Source: Cannabis sativa
Lineage: Eukaryota > Streptophyta > Magnoliopsida > Rosales > Cannabaceae
Direction: 5' to 3'
DNA length: 64,000 nucleotides
Assembly (NCBI RefSeq): GCF_029168945.1
Contig: NC_083602.1
Coordinates: forward strand, 13,327,850 to 13,391,849
The stretch's first letter is position 1. Each line of letters opens with the position of its first letter. Under the pieces are notes generated by a model. It was not told the DNA's origin and did no database searches. It was given only the letters and a program-made list of their open reading frames with translations. Positions 24,014 through 36,560 of the stretch are shown one piece after another. The position numbers and the translations under genes are program-made.

Positions 24014-25569
24014 TTTGCCTGATTTGAATAACTGTACTAGGTTAATTATATTAGTTTGACCTAATAAAATTGAATTAGGAACATAATTAACTTTTAAAAT
24101 ATATGAAAATTTATTTTCATTCTAATATTTTAAAGTTAATTTTAAGAAAAATACTTTTAGTTTTAGATATTATTTCTAGACAAACTATTTGTATTTTTCT
24201 TGTATTTAATTAAATATAGAATTTTAACTAACTAAGATTCTTTCTGGAGCTTATTTAATTAAATATTCCTATTCAAGTTATAAATTAGTTGTATCAACTG
24301 ATTTTTCATATCTAACTTAAATTTGAATATTTTATTTAAATTTTAAATCAAGTTGAGGAATCCTAGGTATTAGTTATTAAAGATTCTTAAGATATTTTTT
24401 AAGTTAAAATCTTTTCGAATATTAACTTAAAATGGAATATTTTAGATATTTTTTAGGTTAATATCTTTTCGAATATTAACTTAAAAAGATATCTTCAAAT
24501 TAAGTGGTTATAACTTAATTTTTGATATTTAATTAAATCTAAATTTGAAATTATTTAAGTTTTAGATTTTTCTATATAACTTAAATTAGATATTTTTCAA
24601 ATTTTTGTTGAAAAAATACTTAGTCAAATAAGATATTTTCTAGATAGTAATTTCTAGACTACTTATTATTTCTAATATTTAAATAGGAAAATATTATACT
24701 TTGTGAAATTAATTATTTAAATAATTAATTTTGGTACAATTTTATTAAGTATATTTTTCCTAGTATTAAACTAGAAATTAAATAATTAAGCCTTCTCTAC
24801 ACTTAATTATTATTTCTTGAATTTAATACATTTAATTAACTTGAAAAATTTAAATATCTAAGTTGATTTTCATCATGATACTTAATATTTATTTATTTTT
24901 CATGACACTTAATTAAACAGAAAATTATTTTTAAGTTGAAATTTAATTTTTCAACCTAAATTTAAATAATTTTCAATATATATATATTTCCTTTATTTAT
25001 TAATCAATTTCGAAAAATGGCATTTTATTTAAGCAATATTTTCGAATTTTTTATTTTGAAAAATAGATTGAGTTGTAAATTAATTATTTATTTTAATTAA
25101 TTCTTGGACCAACTACAATCAATGATTTTTTCATTTAATTGATTAATTTAAAATAAATGAATTTAAAATATATATATATAATATTAGAAATTGAATTAAT
25201 TAGTCAAAAGAAAATCTAGATAGGTGATATTTTTGCTTGAAGTATTTCTTTTCTATTTTTTATTATTTTCGAAAATTGTATTTTTTATATACTTTCAAAC
25301 TCAATAAATATATTCTCAAAGGAAATTTTTAAGTTGCTAATTATTTAATTTAATTCAACTTAAATTAATTTCCTTAATATTTATATTTAAGATTATTACT
25401 AAGATGGAAATAATTAATTTTATTTCAATCACCATCTAAGTATAATTTTATAAATATTATATTAAATTCTTCCTTTAGAATTTCAATTCTAAATTTCAAA
25501 TTTAATGAGAATTTATTTATTAGAATAATAAAGAAAATACATTTTAAAGAATGAGCTTTATTATTATTA

Positions 25570-25935
25570 AGATATTCGATCTCCATTGTGGGTTTTACAT
25601 CGCGTTTGTTTTAGTGAGTAATCCTCCCTAATGGAGGAACGTTCATTAGCAATTTCGCACCGTTTAATCTCGCATGATAAGTGGTTTGTAAGTGTTTAAT
25701 ATGGTATAGATCACCCTAATAGTGGCGACCATATTTGACTTGCAAATTGCGAAACAATGGTAGAAGCTCATGAGATAGAATAGCCTTGACTCTCGCCTAA
25801 ACGGGACAACGCTGGATTCCAATCTTGATCGAATAAAAGGTTGCTAGAATGTTTAACATTTTAGATGAGCTGACAACTCTATTCAACGGATGGTAGCTTT
25901 GACTTTCGCCTAAACGGGACACTGATATCAGCTTG
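25570..25935 (+). promoter_or_regulatory. Conserved GC-richer block before gag (A3)
   Basis: It contains the hairpin TCCTCC-CTAAT-GGAGGA at 25622-25638 and two copies of a 22-nt motif (core CTCTCGCCTAAACGGG, second copy CTTTCGCCTAAACGGG) at 25786-25807 and 25899-25920. Motif spacing is 113 nt here and 112 nt in A1 and A4. The block ends about 165 nt before the gag start. Confidence 0.6.
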
Positions 25936-26099
25936 TTGAAAAACCTTGGAAATTATTTAGGATTGAATTTTTTTTAAGTATTTTCTCATATCATTCCTAC
26001 TTGCTATGTGCTTATAATTTCTGAATTGATTTTGTGTTAAACCATTATTTATTTCTATTTGTTGATTTCTATTATTTTGTAGTATCCTGTATTATCAAA

Positions 26100-26733
26100 A
26101 TGAATCCCATGTTATCACTCTTGACTGAAAACAAGCTGAATGGATCTAACTTTAATAAATGGAATGAGAACATTAATATTGCTCTCATAGGAGAAAGTGC
26201 CTTGTTTGTTTTAACTGAGCCGTCACCTGAAGTGCCTGGGGACAATGCTTCCAAAGCTGTGAAAGAAAAGTATGAGCGTTGGCAAAAAGCAAATGACGAA
26301 GCTCTATACTTTATGCTTTCTAGCATGGTTGACACCCTCAAAACTCAGTTTTCTAAAACCGAGAAGGCTGCTGAAGTTATGACGAAGTTAAATGAGCTAT
26401 TCGGTAAGGCATCACTTCAGTCACCCTTTGACGCGACTAAGAAGTACATTAATGCACGGATGCAACCTCATCAAAACGTGTGTGACCATGTTCTCCTAAT
26501 GTCAAGTTATTTCCAAGAAGCCCAGGATCATGATGCTGAAATGGATAGTGCTACTCAAGTAAGTCTTATCCTGAATAGCCTGACTCCAGCATTTCAGCCA
26601 TACACATCAAATTATGTCATGAATAAGAAGGAAATTGACTTTCATGAATTAGTCAATGACCTTTAAACTTATGAAAATTTGATTGGAGGACCCAAGAAGA
26701 AAGGGAGTAAACCTCACAATCCTGGGAATGGTA
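26100..26733 (+). pseudogene. A3 gag, N-terminal part (copia type), nonsense and split by A4
   Basis: The ATG at 26100 is chosen because the Gag family starts with an 'M-x-SLLTENKLNG-NF-KW' region; the open frame extends 22 codons further up without similarity. The product resembles the copia-type Gag polypeptide (UBN2-like), which forms the virus-like particle. A TAA at 26664-26666 stands where related proteins have Gln (L-Q-T-Y-E), a CAA-to-TAA change. The frame would continue to 26733, where A4 begins at 26734, and resumes at 42813 with the zinc-knuckle part. Confidence 0.9.
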
Positions 26734-27187
26734 TGTTGGGTTTTATGCCCTAAATAAAACTCATTTCATATAATCAGATTTACTTATTAATAAAGATCAG
26801 AAATAACATTTATATGTTGCATGGTTCACATGATTTATTTCATGATTATATGTATATAATGTATGAATTCTTTTTAAGTCCAGAACATATGAGTTGGTTA
26901 AAGATTATAGTGTTGTCAGCACAGTGGAATATAATCTTTATTATATGTTCAAAAGTAGATTCCCTGATTTGTCAGAACACTCGATTTAGACTGACATGGT
27001 ATAATCAGCGATAGGTATTCTTACACCTTGGAAAAGTGTTATGTCCTTTCCAGGACATTGGCAAAGTTTACCAGTATCGGATGCATGGAGTATGCATTGG
27101 AATAGACCGATATTGAACTTTGAATTAGATTTTGAAACTTACCGTAAATATCTATTCAATTCAATATCAACTGTTGATCCTAGATCA

Positions 27188-28412
27188 TGTTACGAAAATT
27201 CTGTTTATTACGCAAGTGAACGTATCAAGTAGTATCTCACGCAAGTGAGGTCGAACCACAGGGAATTGGATTAAGTACTACTAAATTATAATTATGATTC
27301 TATTTGGTAAAATAATAAGTTGCAATTTTAAAAGTAAATAACTCAGAAATTAAAGAGAAAATAAACGAAGATTAATCAAGATGAGAGATTAGGGAGGTGA
27401 ATCCTGTTGATAAGTTACCTATGTTAATGCCTAATTGCTATCCTTATCTCAATGTGAAAGACAGATTATAAATTAACCTAACTCCTTTCAGATCTTTTAG
27501 GTTCTAAATAATATGTTCTCTAATTAACTTCTTAATTAGATCAACCTGAAAATCGACATTAAGCAATAATCTATTAGTCACTAAGGCTATGTAAATACTT
27601 TCGTTTTACATCAAAACCTAGACTATCCAAATTTTAGCATTCCTAATTCTCACTTTTTAGATTTCGAATTAGGATCATAGAGCATGTAAAAGGTGATCAA
27701 GCTTGCACATGAAATTAAACACAAATAAAGATAGTATTCACACATAAGATGAAGGAATGGCAATTATTTATTAACTAGGCATAAACTTAAACAACATTCA
27801 TCATCCTCCCTTATTGGGAAATTTAGTTCATAATAACTCTAAAAACATCCATGATTAATTCAGAAATAAAAACAAACATAAAGATGAATAAAAGGGTAAA
27901 AGAAAGAAACTAGAAGGTGGTATCGCTCCGAGTCTTCAAGATAGCTTCCTCTCCACTTTGCCTCCTTTATTAGGTACATTTTTGCTTAGCTCGACCTTCA
28001 ATGTCGTATTCCTTATATAGGGATGAGTGGTGAGCCTCCAATTGAGTGAAAAATCAAAATTAGGTCAAATCTGCGATTTCGTACATAGTCGCGACTAGCA
28101 TTTAAGGCGAGTCGCGACTACGAGCAAAACTCGAAAAGCAGGGTTTACGCCTATCTTACGAAGTCGCGACCGGGGTCGCGGCCGGGAAAAAGGGTCGCGA
28201 CACGGCTCTCTGGAGGTCGCGACTGCGATGCTTCGAGGCAAGATTTTCAATTTTTTCCAAGTTTGTCCCGAGTTTTTCGCCATTTGGGAGAATTCGAACT
28301 TTAACACCAGGAACTGAAATAATGAAAATCAAGCGTAAAGCTCCAAAAGACACCAATAGACGAGATAATGCTAACTTTAAAGACCGAAATATAGGTTAAT
28401 TATAACCTAACA
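27188..28412 (-). repeat. 3' LTR of D1 (1225 bp)
   Basis: Plus-strand ends are TGTTACG and CCTAACA. A TATA-like box (CCTATATAAGG, minus) lies at 28011-28021. A cluster of the palindrome GTCGCGAC lies at 28088-28223. Near the left end CTCAC-GCAA-GTGAG can form a short hairpin. Confidence 0.93.
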
Positions 28413-28453
28413 AAATCCCCCAATCTAGATTCTTACTCGCCCCAGGAGTAAGA
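28413..28453 (-). promoter_or_regulatory. D1 polypurine tract and adjoining hairpin
   Basis: The plus strand reads AAATCCCCCAATCTAGA next to the 3' LTR, i.e. a G-run on the minus strand that primes second-strand synthesis. Beside it, TCTTACTC (28431-28438) and GAGTAAGA (28446-28453) form a perfect 8-bp stem with a 7-nt loop. D2 has the same arrangement with a base-pair change. Confidence 0.75.
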
Positions 28454-29660
28454 TAAAAAAAACTAACTACGCTATCGGATAATCACTACGGCTCTTTGAC
28501 TCATGCTCTGTTTTCTTCCTTGCATAAACTAGAATTTTGATCCTACTAACTCTAACAATTAACTCGGATGCTTAATTAACAACACTATGTACAACTGCAA
28601 CTATCTACTCAAATATGAAACATCGTTATAAAAGTTTTACTCTTTCCATTAGTTCCACAGCCCGATAACTCATAAGCTTGCATGCTTACCTTTCTCCACT
28701 AATGTTGACAATATTTTTTTGGAATCATTAGGTCTTTTCGAGGTTTAGGCATTATGGCTCAGATATTCAGAAATCAACGAAGGACGGTTTTGGCTCAAGA
28801 TATCATAAGCACACAAACAGAACCCATAAGCTTCTTACTTTTCTTTCTCAAAACCCCATAGTGTTCCCACATTTACCAAGATTGAGAGAGGATATATTTA
28901 TTATTTTTTTCCTTTCAACATCACTGATTTTTTTTTCAAACACATATTACTTTTTATTGTGTCTTTCTTTTTCATTTTTATTATTTTTTTTTTCAGTGAC
29001 ATTGAATTACTCATTGTTTTTTTTTTTCTCTTCTCAATCTTGCAAGTTCTTCTCCCTCTAACTGTTTTATCACACTAAATATTTCTCCTCCCCCAAACTA
29101 ATTATGTGGCTTATGATATCATGGATACAATGGTGAAGAAAAATTAATAGTATGGTTACAATTTTTCGGGTCAATGGGTGAAAAACATAACGGATTTAGG
29201 CTCAATAAGGTTAACTAGGGGTAAACATTATTATGGTAGGCTTGAAAGGCTCAAACTATCAAACAAATGCCTAAATCATATTCCAATTGAACACTACCAA
29301 GGATTTCGCCTCAAAAGAATAAACATGCAAGTTCTAAGCTATCATGTCAATCTTACCACAAACCATAGTAAAACAATTATAACAATTTTCACAGATTGAG
29401 TAATTGCAATTGTACACAGGTTTCTAAGCATCCAAACTAATCCAAAGAGTTAACAAAATCAAGCACACAGTTATTTTACAGATTCAGATCACATCACACT
29501 AATCAGCAGTATACAACTATCATCAAGCTTATTGCCATTCCTTAACTAAAGCAAAAAACTAAAACATAAAATTAAAATGCAGAAATTAAAGTGCAGAATT
29601 TAAAAATTTTTAAGCCTCTCCCCCCAAACTAAATATTACATTGTCCCCAATGTATACAGT
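28454..29660 (-). other. D1 non-coding stretch between gag-protease and polypurine tract
   Basis: This is where RT, RNase H and integrase would be in a full Athila element. No domain is recognisable; the longest frames are T-rich low-complexity sequence around 28890-29030. Two further G-run motifs of polypurine type (plus CCCCCAAACTAA) lie at about 29085-29104 and 29618-29634. D2 has an equivalent stretch. Confidence 0.75.
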
Positions 29661-31960
29661 AATATGCAGAGAGAAGAAACTTACCTGAGACCCTTTCAGA
29701 AAGGGTTGGGTGGACCCTTTTCATCCAAAAGAGCCCTCGTACTAAATGAAGAAAATTGACCACCAATAGTGTTGATTTCAGATTTTTGCACAAGAGTAAG
29801 CTCACCTTCAGAACTACCACACATCAATCTTTTCCAACGACCGTATTTGAATCGTTCGAAGTCGCTCTTTAGGCTTTGCTTTCTTCTTATCGGCTTTATG
29901 AAAAGAACCCTTCACCATCTCAATCTTGCAACGGGTAGGAATGTCGGTTAGGGCGAAACATTAAAATTGACCTCTTCATCTTGCACTCTCTCAACTTTAA
30001 CTCTCCCTTTTGAACATCTATTATTCTGCTCGGCGTGGCTAAGAATGGTCTTCCCAAAATAATGGGAATAGTTGAATCTTCTTCCATATCAAGAATTAGG
30101 AAATCAGCAGGGAAGATAAACTTACCAACCTTCACCAGTACATCTTCAATTATCCCACGTTGTAGGCTTTGCTTTTCCCAATCCTAGCCTTTTGAAGACA
30201 GACAATGGCATTAGATTAATGCTTGCTCCCAAATCACACAGAGCTTTGGTTTCCACCGAACCCCCTATAGAGCATGGAATATTGAAACTACCCGGATCTT
30301 TAAGCTTGGGCGGTAGTTTCTTTTGCAAAATATTTACACTCCTCAGTTAATGCCACTATTTCATAGTCCTCCAATTTTCTCTTCTTAGACAATGTCTCCT
30401 TCATGAACTTCACATAACGGGGCATTTGTTCCAAGGCTTCAGCAAAAGGAATGTTGATGTGTAGTCTTTTGAAGACCTCTAGAAATTTTGTGAACTGCTT
30501 GTCTAGATTGGTCTTATGGAGTCTCTGAGGATAAGGTATCTTTTCATGATGCTCAATGCGATTGGTGGGGAAATTTGTTGTGGTTGTGTTGAGCTATCGT
30601 GCCTTCTCTCTTGTTGGTGTTGGGGTTGGCACTGGTTGAACTTTAATCTCCTTATTTACATCAATTGGTTGTGTCAATTCAGGCCCATCATACTTCTTAC
30701 CGCTCCTCAGGGTAATTGAATTGCAGTTTTCCTTAGGATTAATTTCAGTTGTACTAGGCAAATTTCCTTGAGGACGGAGTTCTTTTTGAGTTGCTAATTG
30801 GCCCATACGAGTACGAGTCTTTAATGGAAGATCTAGTTTCGGTCATGAATTGTAGCAATAAATGCGTAACGAAGCCGAATTTCCACCCGAGTTTATTCTT
30901 TGATTAAGTTGATTCGATTACAGTTCGATTTCGTTGCGATAGAACCCACTTGTTTCTTCGGTTATTACCACTGGTTGAACCCATAGTTGTTGTTGTTGTT
31001 CGTGAATAGTTTCCAATGGCTTTAGCTTCATCCATTGGCAAATCATCCACATCGGCTTGGCATTCGAAAAGTGATGGCTTCCCCCACATAACTCACACAC
31101 AACTTGGGCTTGTTTAGCTTGCCGCAATTATCTTTGTCGATACCTCGGCTTTGTCTTTGTCAACTCGGTGATTGCATCGACCTCACAACACACCGGCTAC
31201 CTTCTTTGATTGACTCCTCTCAGTTGGCCACTGTTGATTGTTTAGAGCCATCTCCTCTAATAGATCATAAGCCTCATTAGCACTCTTCCTCATAAAAGGC
31301 TCCTCCAGTTGCGGCATCCCCATTAAAGTTCTTGTATTTCCTACCAACCCATTGTAGAAGTTGTGGACCGGCATCCACTTCTCATACCATGGTGAGGGCA
31401 CTTTCGATCGGATCTTTAAACCTCTCCCAAGCCTCATGGAGAGATTCATTATCTTGTTGGCGAAGTTATTAATTTCTCCTCTATAACAAACTTTGCGGAC
31501 TTGGGCAATGGAGGAAAGAACTTTGACAAAAATTTCGTTGCCGGATCATTCAGTGGCAATAGAGTTGGGTGGCAAGGAGTTTAGCCAACTCTTGGCTCGC
31601 TCTCTAAGAGAGAATGGGAACGATCTCAGTCGAATAGCATCATCACTAACTCCATTAACTTTAAAGGTTTCACAAAGTTCCATGAAGTTAGAAAGATGCG
31701 GATTAGGGATCTTCGAAGGGAGGCCACCAAAGCGAAGGCGAAGCTGCACCATACGAAGTATAAGCGGGTTTGATCTCAAAGTTGTTTGCATCCCACTTGC
31801 GTGCTGATACATGATTGTACTCCCGTCGAGTAGGGAGAATGTAATCTCTCAAGTACGGCCATTAGCTTGATCTTCTCTTGCGTCACCATTGTTCTGCAGA
31901 TTATTGCCTCCATTGTTTGCGGCATTGGCGGCCATGATGTACGAAGTTTCGATTCTTGAA
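29661..31960 (-). pseudogene. D1 gag-protease, heavily decayed
   Basis: Fragments align with D2's ORFs: gag core in 31812-31546 and 31449-31183, zinc-knuckle region in 31127-30918 (CELCGGSHHF), linker in 30806-30594, protease with C-D-L-G-A-S in 30328-30146, and 'ILGRPFLAT' in 30135-29920. Many frameshifts and stops separate them. A deletion follows the protease active site, near 30150 relative to D2. Much of the difference from D2 is at CAG/CTG positions, so part of the decay may be assembly error. Confidence 0.85.
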
Positions 31961-32174
31961 ACTCCCTCTTACCTCTTGTTCTTTCGGTTTCTCCTACAAG
32001 TTTTCTCGATTTCGGGATCAGCTTGGTAATATCCGCTTGTCCTTGACGGCGCGAAACACTTATGATTCCCGAAATAGATCAAGAAAATATTACGAAAAAA
32101 GGTTAGAAAAATCGAGAGAAAATATACCAAAGTAGAAGTTAGTATAATTTTGTGTAATATTAATCTTTAAACAA

Positions 32175-32192
32175 TTCCCGACAACGGCGCCA
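32175..32192 (-). other. Primer-binding site of D1
   Basis: On the minus strand TGGCGCCGTTGTCGGGAA lies six bases from the 5' LTR. It resembles the tRNA-Asp-type primer site of Athila elements (TGGCGCCGTTGCCGGGGA, as in D2) with two mismatches. Confidence 0.85.
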
Positions 32193-32198
32193 AAAACT

Positions 32199-33424
32199 TA
32201 TTACGAAAAGTGCATTTTTATTACGCAAGTGAACGTATCGAAGTAGTATCTCACGCAAGTGAGGTCGAACCACGGGGAATTGGATTAAGTACTACTAAAT
32301 TATAATTATGATTCTATTTGGTAAAATAATAAGTTGCAATTTTAAAAGTAAATAACTCGAAATTAAAGAGAAAATAAACGTATATTAATCGAGATGAGAG
32401 ATTAGGGAGGTGAATCCTGTTGATAAGTTACCTATGTTTTTGCCTAATTGCTATCCTTATCTCAATGTGAAAGGCAGTTATAAATTAACCTAACTCTTTC
32501 GGATCTTTTAGGTTCTAAATAATATGTTCTCTAATTAACTTCTTAATTAGATCAACACTGAAAATCGGCATTAAGCAATAATCTATTAGTCACTAAGGCT
32601 ATGTAAATACTTTCGTTTTACATGAAAACCTAGACTATCCAAATTTTAGCATTCCTAATTCTCACTTTTGATTTCGAATTAGGATCATAGAGCATGTAAA
32701 AGGTGATCAAGCTTGCACATGAAATTAAACACAAATAAAGATAGTATTCACACATAAGATGAAGGAATGGCAATTATTTATTAACTAGGCATAAACTTAA
32801 ACAACATTCATCATCACTCCTTATTGGGAAATTTAGTTCATAATAACTCTAAAAACATCCATGATTAATTCGAAATAAAAACAAACATAAAGATGAATAA
32901 AAGGGTAAAAGAAAGAAACTAGAAGGTGGTATCGCTAGGAGTCTTCAAGATAGCTTCCTCTCACTTTGCCTCCTATTAGGTCTGTTTGCTTAGCTCGACC
33001 TTCGATGTCGTATTCCTTATATAGGGATGAGTGGTGAGCCTCCAATTGAGTGAAAAATCAAAATTAGGTCAAATCTGCGATTTCGTACATAGTCGCGACT
33101 AGCATTTAAGGTGAGTCGCGACTACGAGCAAAACTCGAAAAGCCGAGTTGCCGCACATCTTACGAAGTCGCGACCGGGGGTCGCGACCGGGAAAAGGGTC
33201 GCGACTGGCTCTGCGGAGGTCGCGACTACGATGCTTCGAGCCGAATTTTCCAATTTTTTCCAAGTTTGTCCCGATTTTTCGCCATTTGAGGCGGGAATTC
33301 GAACTTTAACACCCCGGGAACCTGAAATAATGAAAATCAAGCGTAAAACTGCTCCAAAAGACACCAATAGACGAGATAATGCTAACTTTAAAGACCCGAA
33401 ATATAGGTTAATTATAACCTAACA
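32199..33424 (-). repeat. 5' LTR of D1 (1226 bp)
   Basis: Pairs with 27188-28412. The left end has TATTACG where the partner has TGTTACG. TATA-like box (minus) at 33015-33025. Six GTCGCGAC palindromes lie in 33092-33226. It differs from its partner mainly by changes such as CAG to CGG or CG. Confidence 0.92.
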
Positions 33425-34902
33425 GATCACATGATCGAAATCCTGATATGGTTAGGCTCAGTCTCAAGAGTGTTATTCGTGTTCTTTGATTTGTTAGTTA
33501 AGCCTAGTTTTGTATCAGGGTGATACGTACATTTTGGGAACACGGTAATACAATTGAGTGGGGGAGCGCTAACATAAATATGGAATCTATAGCTTCTATT
33601 TGGCAAATAGAAGTAAATGATGATTTCCTTCGAGCTTAACCAAACGAAGATAAATGGTGGAGATCTCATTTCACTTAGGTGAAATATCATTTATACAGGG
33701 TTAAGTGTTTTAAGGATAAAATACATTGTAGGGTGTTACGGTAATTTAATCCCTGTACAGTGTAAATCATCTATATAGAGGATCATTGATCAAATTAGGG
33801 TTATAACAATGGATAACTGATGACGTGTCTATATCGTGGAACATATAGAGCGTTTCTATATGACTGAGAGTGCAATTCCAAGTTCTAAGTGTGGATTCAA
33901 TGAGGAATTAATAAGTTAGGGAATTTACTTGGTAAATTCGGTTCGACTTATTGGAAGCTCGGTTATATAGACCCATGGTCCCCATACTAGTTGAGGCCAT
34001 ACTGCTTGTAAGACTCAGTTAATTGATTTTAATTAATCAATTATAATTCTAAAAGTTAGACTATGTCTACTTTATGAATTCTCACAGTTTAAGGATGAAA
34101 TCGTAAAGAAAAGGGTTTCTAGGTTTAATTATTAATTAAGAGACTTTGTATGTCTAATTAATAATTATTTTAAATGACAATATTATTTAATAATCTATTT
34201 TAGTTATTAAATAATTAGTTTTGGCATTTAAATGATTAGAATTGGAAAAATGGCATTTTTGGAGAAATAGAAATAAAATTGAGGAAACTGCAAAATCCAA
34301 GTGAGGCCCATTTCCCTCTATGGCCGAAGCACTCCCTTTGTGTTTCCCAATTATTATTTTATTTTTTAATTGCCATGTAATTGCTAATCAAAGCCTAGCT
34401 ATGATAGGAAAGTGGTGGATCACACTAAATAAGGCAGTTAATCAATTACACAGTAATTAAGGAAACTGTTTTATTTGGAAAGTTGTGCTCTCCCTTTTCC
34501 CTATATAAAGGAACCTTGCTCTCTTCTCTTACACATCATCATATGGATGAAAAGCCACGAAATTAAGAGAGAAAAATAGAGAGAAATTTCGAAATCCTTG
34601 TGAGATGAGTAGTGCCCACACACATCAAGTGGTATCTCAATCATAGTATGGAAGACTATGGAATTTCTGCATCAAAGAAGGAGAAAAGAAGATCCAGGTT
34701 CAGATCTTGGTGATGCTCTGCTACAGAAAGGAATCAAGGGCTAGAGATCTGAACGGAAGGAGTCATATTATTCCGCTGCACCCACTGTAAGGTTTTCTAA
34801 CTTTATATGTGTTTATTTTCATTGTTTTAGAATTCATATTAGGTTGTTAATCCAACATACTTGTTAGTAAATCTAGATCCTGGTAAAATAATTTCCAACA
34901 AC

Positions 34903-34914
34903 TGGCACCAGAGC
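34903..34914 (+). other. Primer-binding site of A4
   Basis: TGGCACCAGAGC, two bases after the LTR, matches the initiator-Met tRNA primer site at 10 of 12 positions. Confidence 0.82.
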
Positions 34915-36466
34915 CATGGTAATGATTTACTTTCATGTAATATGAATTAAAACGATGAATGCATGCTTCTGTGTTGATTTGGATGGTTTCATGTTGGTTT
35001 ATGTGCTTATGTGATGAATGTATGTGTTGTACGAAATTTCTCCATGAAATATATTTTTTCAATTTTTGAAAATATTTTATTTGGATTCCTTGTGAAAAAT
35101 TGAGCAATTTTTGTTTTTACGGAACTCGATTCCGATAAAAATTGAGAAAGATATGAATTTTGGAAGATTGGAAATCATGGTTGCTGCATGCAGCCTTTTC
35201 CTGGCAGTTCCCACAAATTGCGAATTTTTGAGGTTTTTTCCCCAAAAATCCAATTTTTTCATGGGATTGTTTCCCAAAATTCATTTTTCCTTTCTTAAAT
35301 ATTTCTAAATTGAAATGTTTCCAATTTTAAATATTTTCAATTTGGAATTTTTCCAATTTTAAATATTTCTATTTTGGAATGTTTCCAATTTTAAATATTT
35401 CCTATTATGGTTAGATTTAAAAATTTGTTAAGTTCTTTAATATTTATTTATTATTTAATTATAAGATTAGATATTTTGATATTTAAGATATTTTAAATTA
35501 AAAGATAACTTTGTCTTTTTATTTAAAATATTATATTAAAATTATCTTATATGACAAATTAAATAATTAATAAATTTGAAATTAACATAGATATTTTTAT
35601 AGATATACTTACCATAATATTTTTCAAATTCAAAAATTTTTTATTTTGTTAAATATTTAATTATTTATAAATTATAAGTTTAAAAATGATATTTTTTCTA
35701 TATATATCATTTTTTCCTTATTAGAAATTTATAAATCATATCTTAAATATTTAAATAACATAGATATGTTTGTAGAGATTTGAATATTGCTTAATTTGAG
35801 ATATTTTGACATATAATTATGGTAATTATTATTTAACCAAATCTATTTTAAAATTGTTTTATTTTATTAAATTATAAGATCTGAAAGTGATATTGGAGAT
35901 TATTTCCTTTCAAATCATTGATCTTATTAGATATTTAATTTAATTTGATTCAAATAAACCTAGATATTTTAAAATTAGTTTCATTTATTTGGTTAGTTTA
36001 AGAATAATAATTTAATTATATTAATATCTTGATTCACATCTGTTACATGGACAATTTTTGTTTGTTTATATTGTTTATTCAAAACTTTTTAACAAACCTA
36101 TTATTTATCTGATCTAAATTGCTATGATTAACTTGTTGACAGATCATGATCTAATGATCTGATTTTAATCATAGTCCAATTGACGATAGATCTTATAAAT
36201 AATTTGTAACAGGTAAATTTTGTACTTCTTTCATCTGTGTAAACCTAGTAACATGATAGGGTCCATCCAAATCATTTGACCTGTGTGAGCCTATATGTTT
36301 GCTTTTGGGCTTAGATGTATATAGGAAGCCCATTTAAGTTTTACTAAGTAAATGGACTAGGTTGCTAAAATAAATTTTGACATAAGGAAATTTATTTAGG
36401 CCCAATTAGATTTGGGCTTATTCAATGAATAACAATTGTTTATTTTAAGGTTAAATTCCTCTCTTT

Positions 36467-36560
36467 TGGGCCTTGTGTGAGAGTTGGGGGCCATAGAAGT
36501 GGGTACGACATACTGAACCCAGCTCCCCCTCACATGAACTACCCCAATTGTGAAGGCCCA
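36467..36560 (+). promoter_or_regulatory. Conserved leader block with closing stem (A4)
   Basis: Counterpart of 23920-24013 and 2910-3003, same length (94 nt) and same closing octamers. Confidence 0.5.

Larger units (their letters stand above)
22425..26099 (+). other. A3 leader, about 3.7 kb, AT-rich
   Basis: This is the untranslated leader between primer site and gag. It is extremely AT-rich, with no credible frame. Two GC-richer islands stand out, at 23920-24013 and 25570-25935, both conserved in A1 and A4. The leader ends in a pyrimidine-rich stretch and TTTTGTAG about 20 nt before the gag ATG, a possible splice acceptor. Confidence 0.75.
27188..33424 (-). mobile_element. D1, Athila-type non-autonomous element (6237 bp)
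   Basis: Flanked by GATCA (27183-27187 and 33425-33429). On the minus strand the order is 5' LTR (33424-32199), tRNA-Asp-like primer site, decayed gag-protease, a long non-coding stretch, polypurine tract and 3' LTR (28412-27188). No RT, RNase H or integrase is present. Layout is the same as in D2, with related but clearly different LTRs. Confidence 0.93.
26734..34900 (+). repeat. 5' LTR of A4, split by D1
   Basis: LTR parts are 26734-27187 and 33430-34900 (33425-33429 is the repeated GATCA). The sequence matches 40884-42807. TATATAAAG at 34502-34510 is a likely TATA box. The ends are TGTTGGG and TTTCCAACA. Frames at 26814, 27041 and 33427 recur in the 3' LTR and are not genes. Confidence 0.95.

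Noticed and set aside
28861..29061. 66-codon Phe/Ser-rich frame that looks like a membrane protein
   Set aside because: It comes from a T-rich low-complexity tract in the non-coding part of D1 and is not kept in D2.
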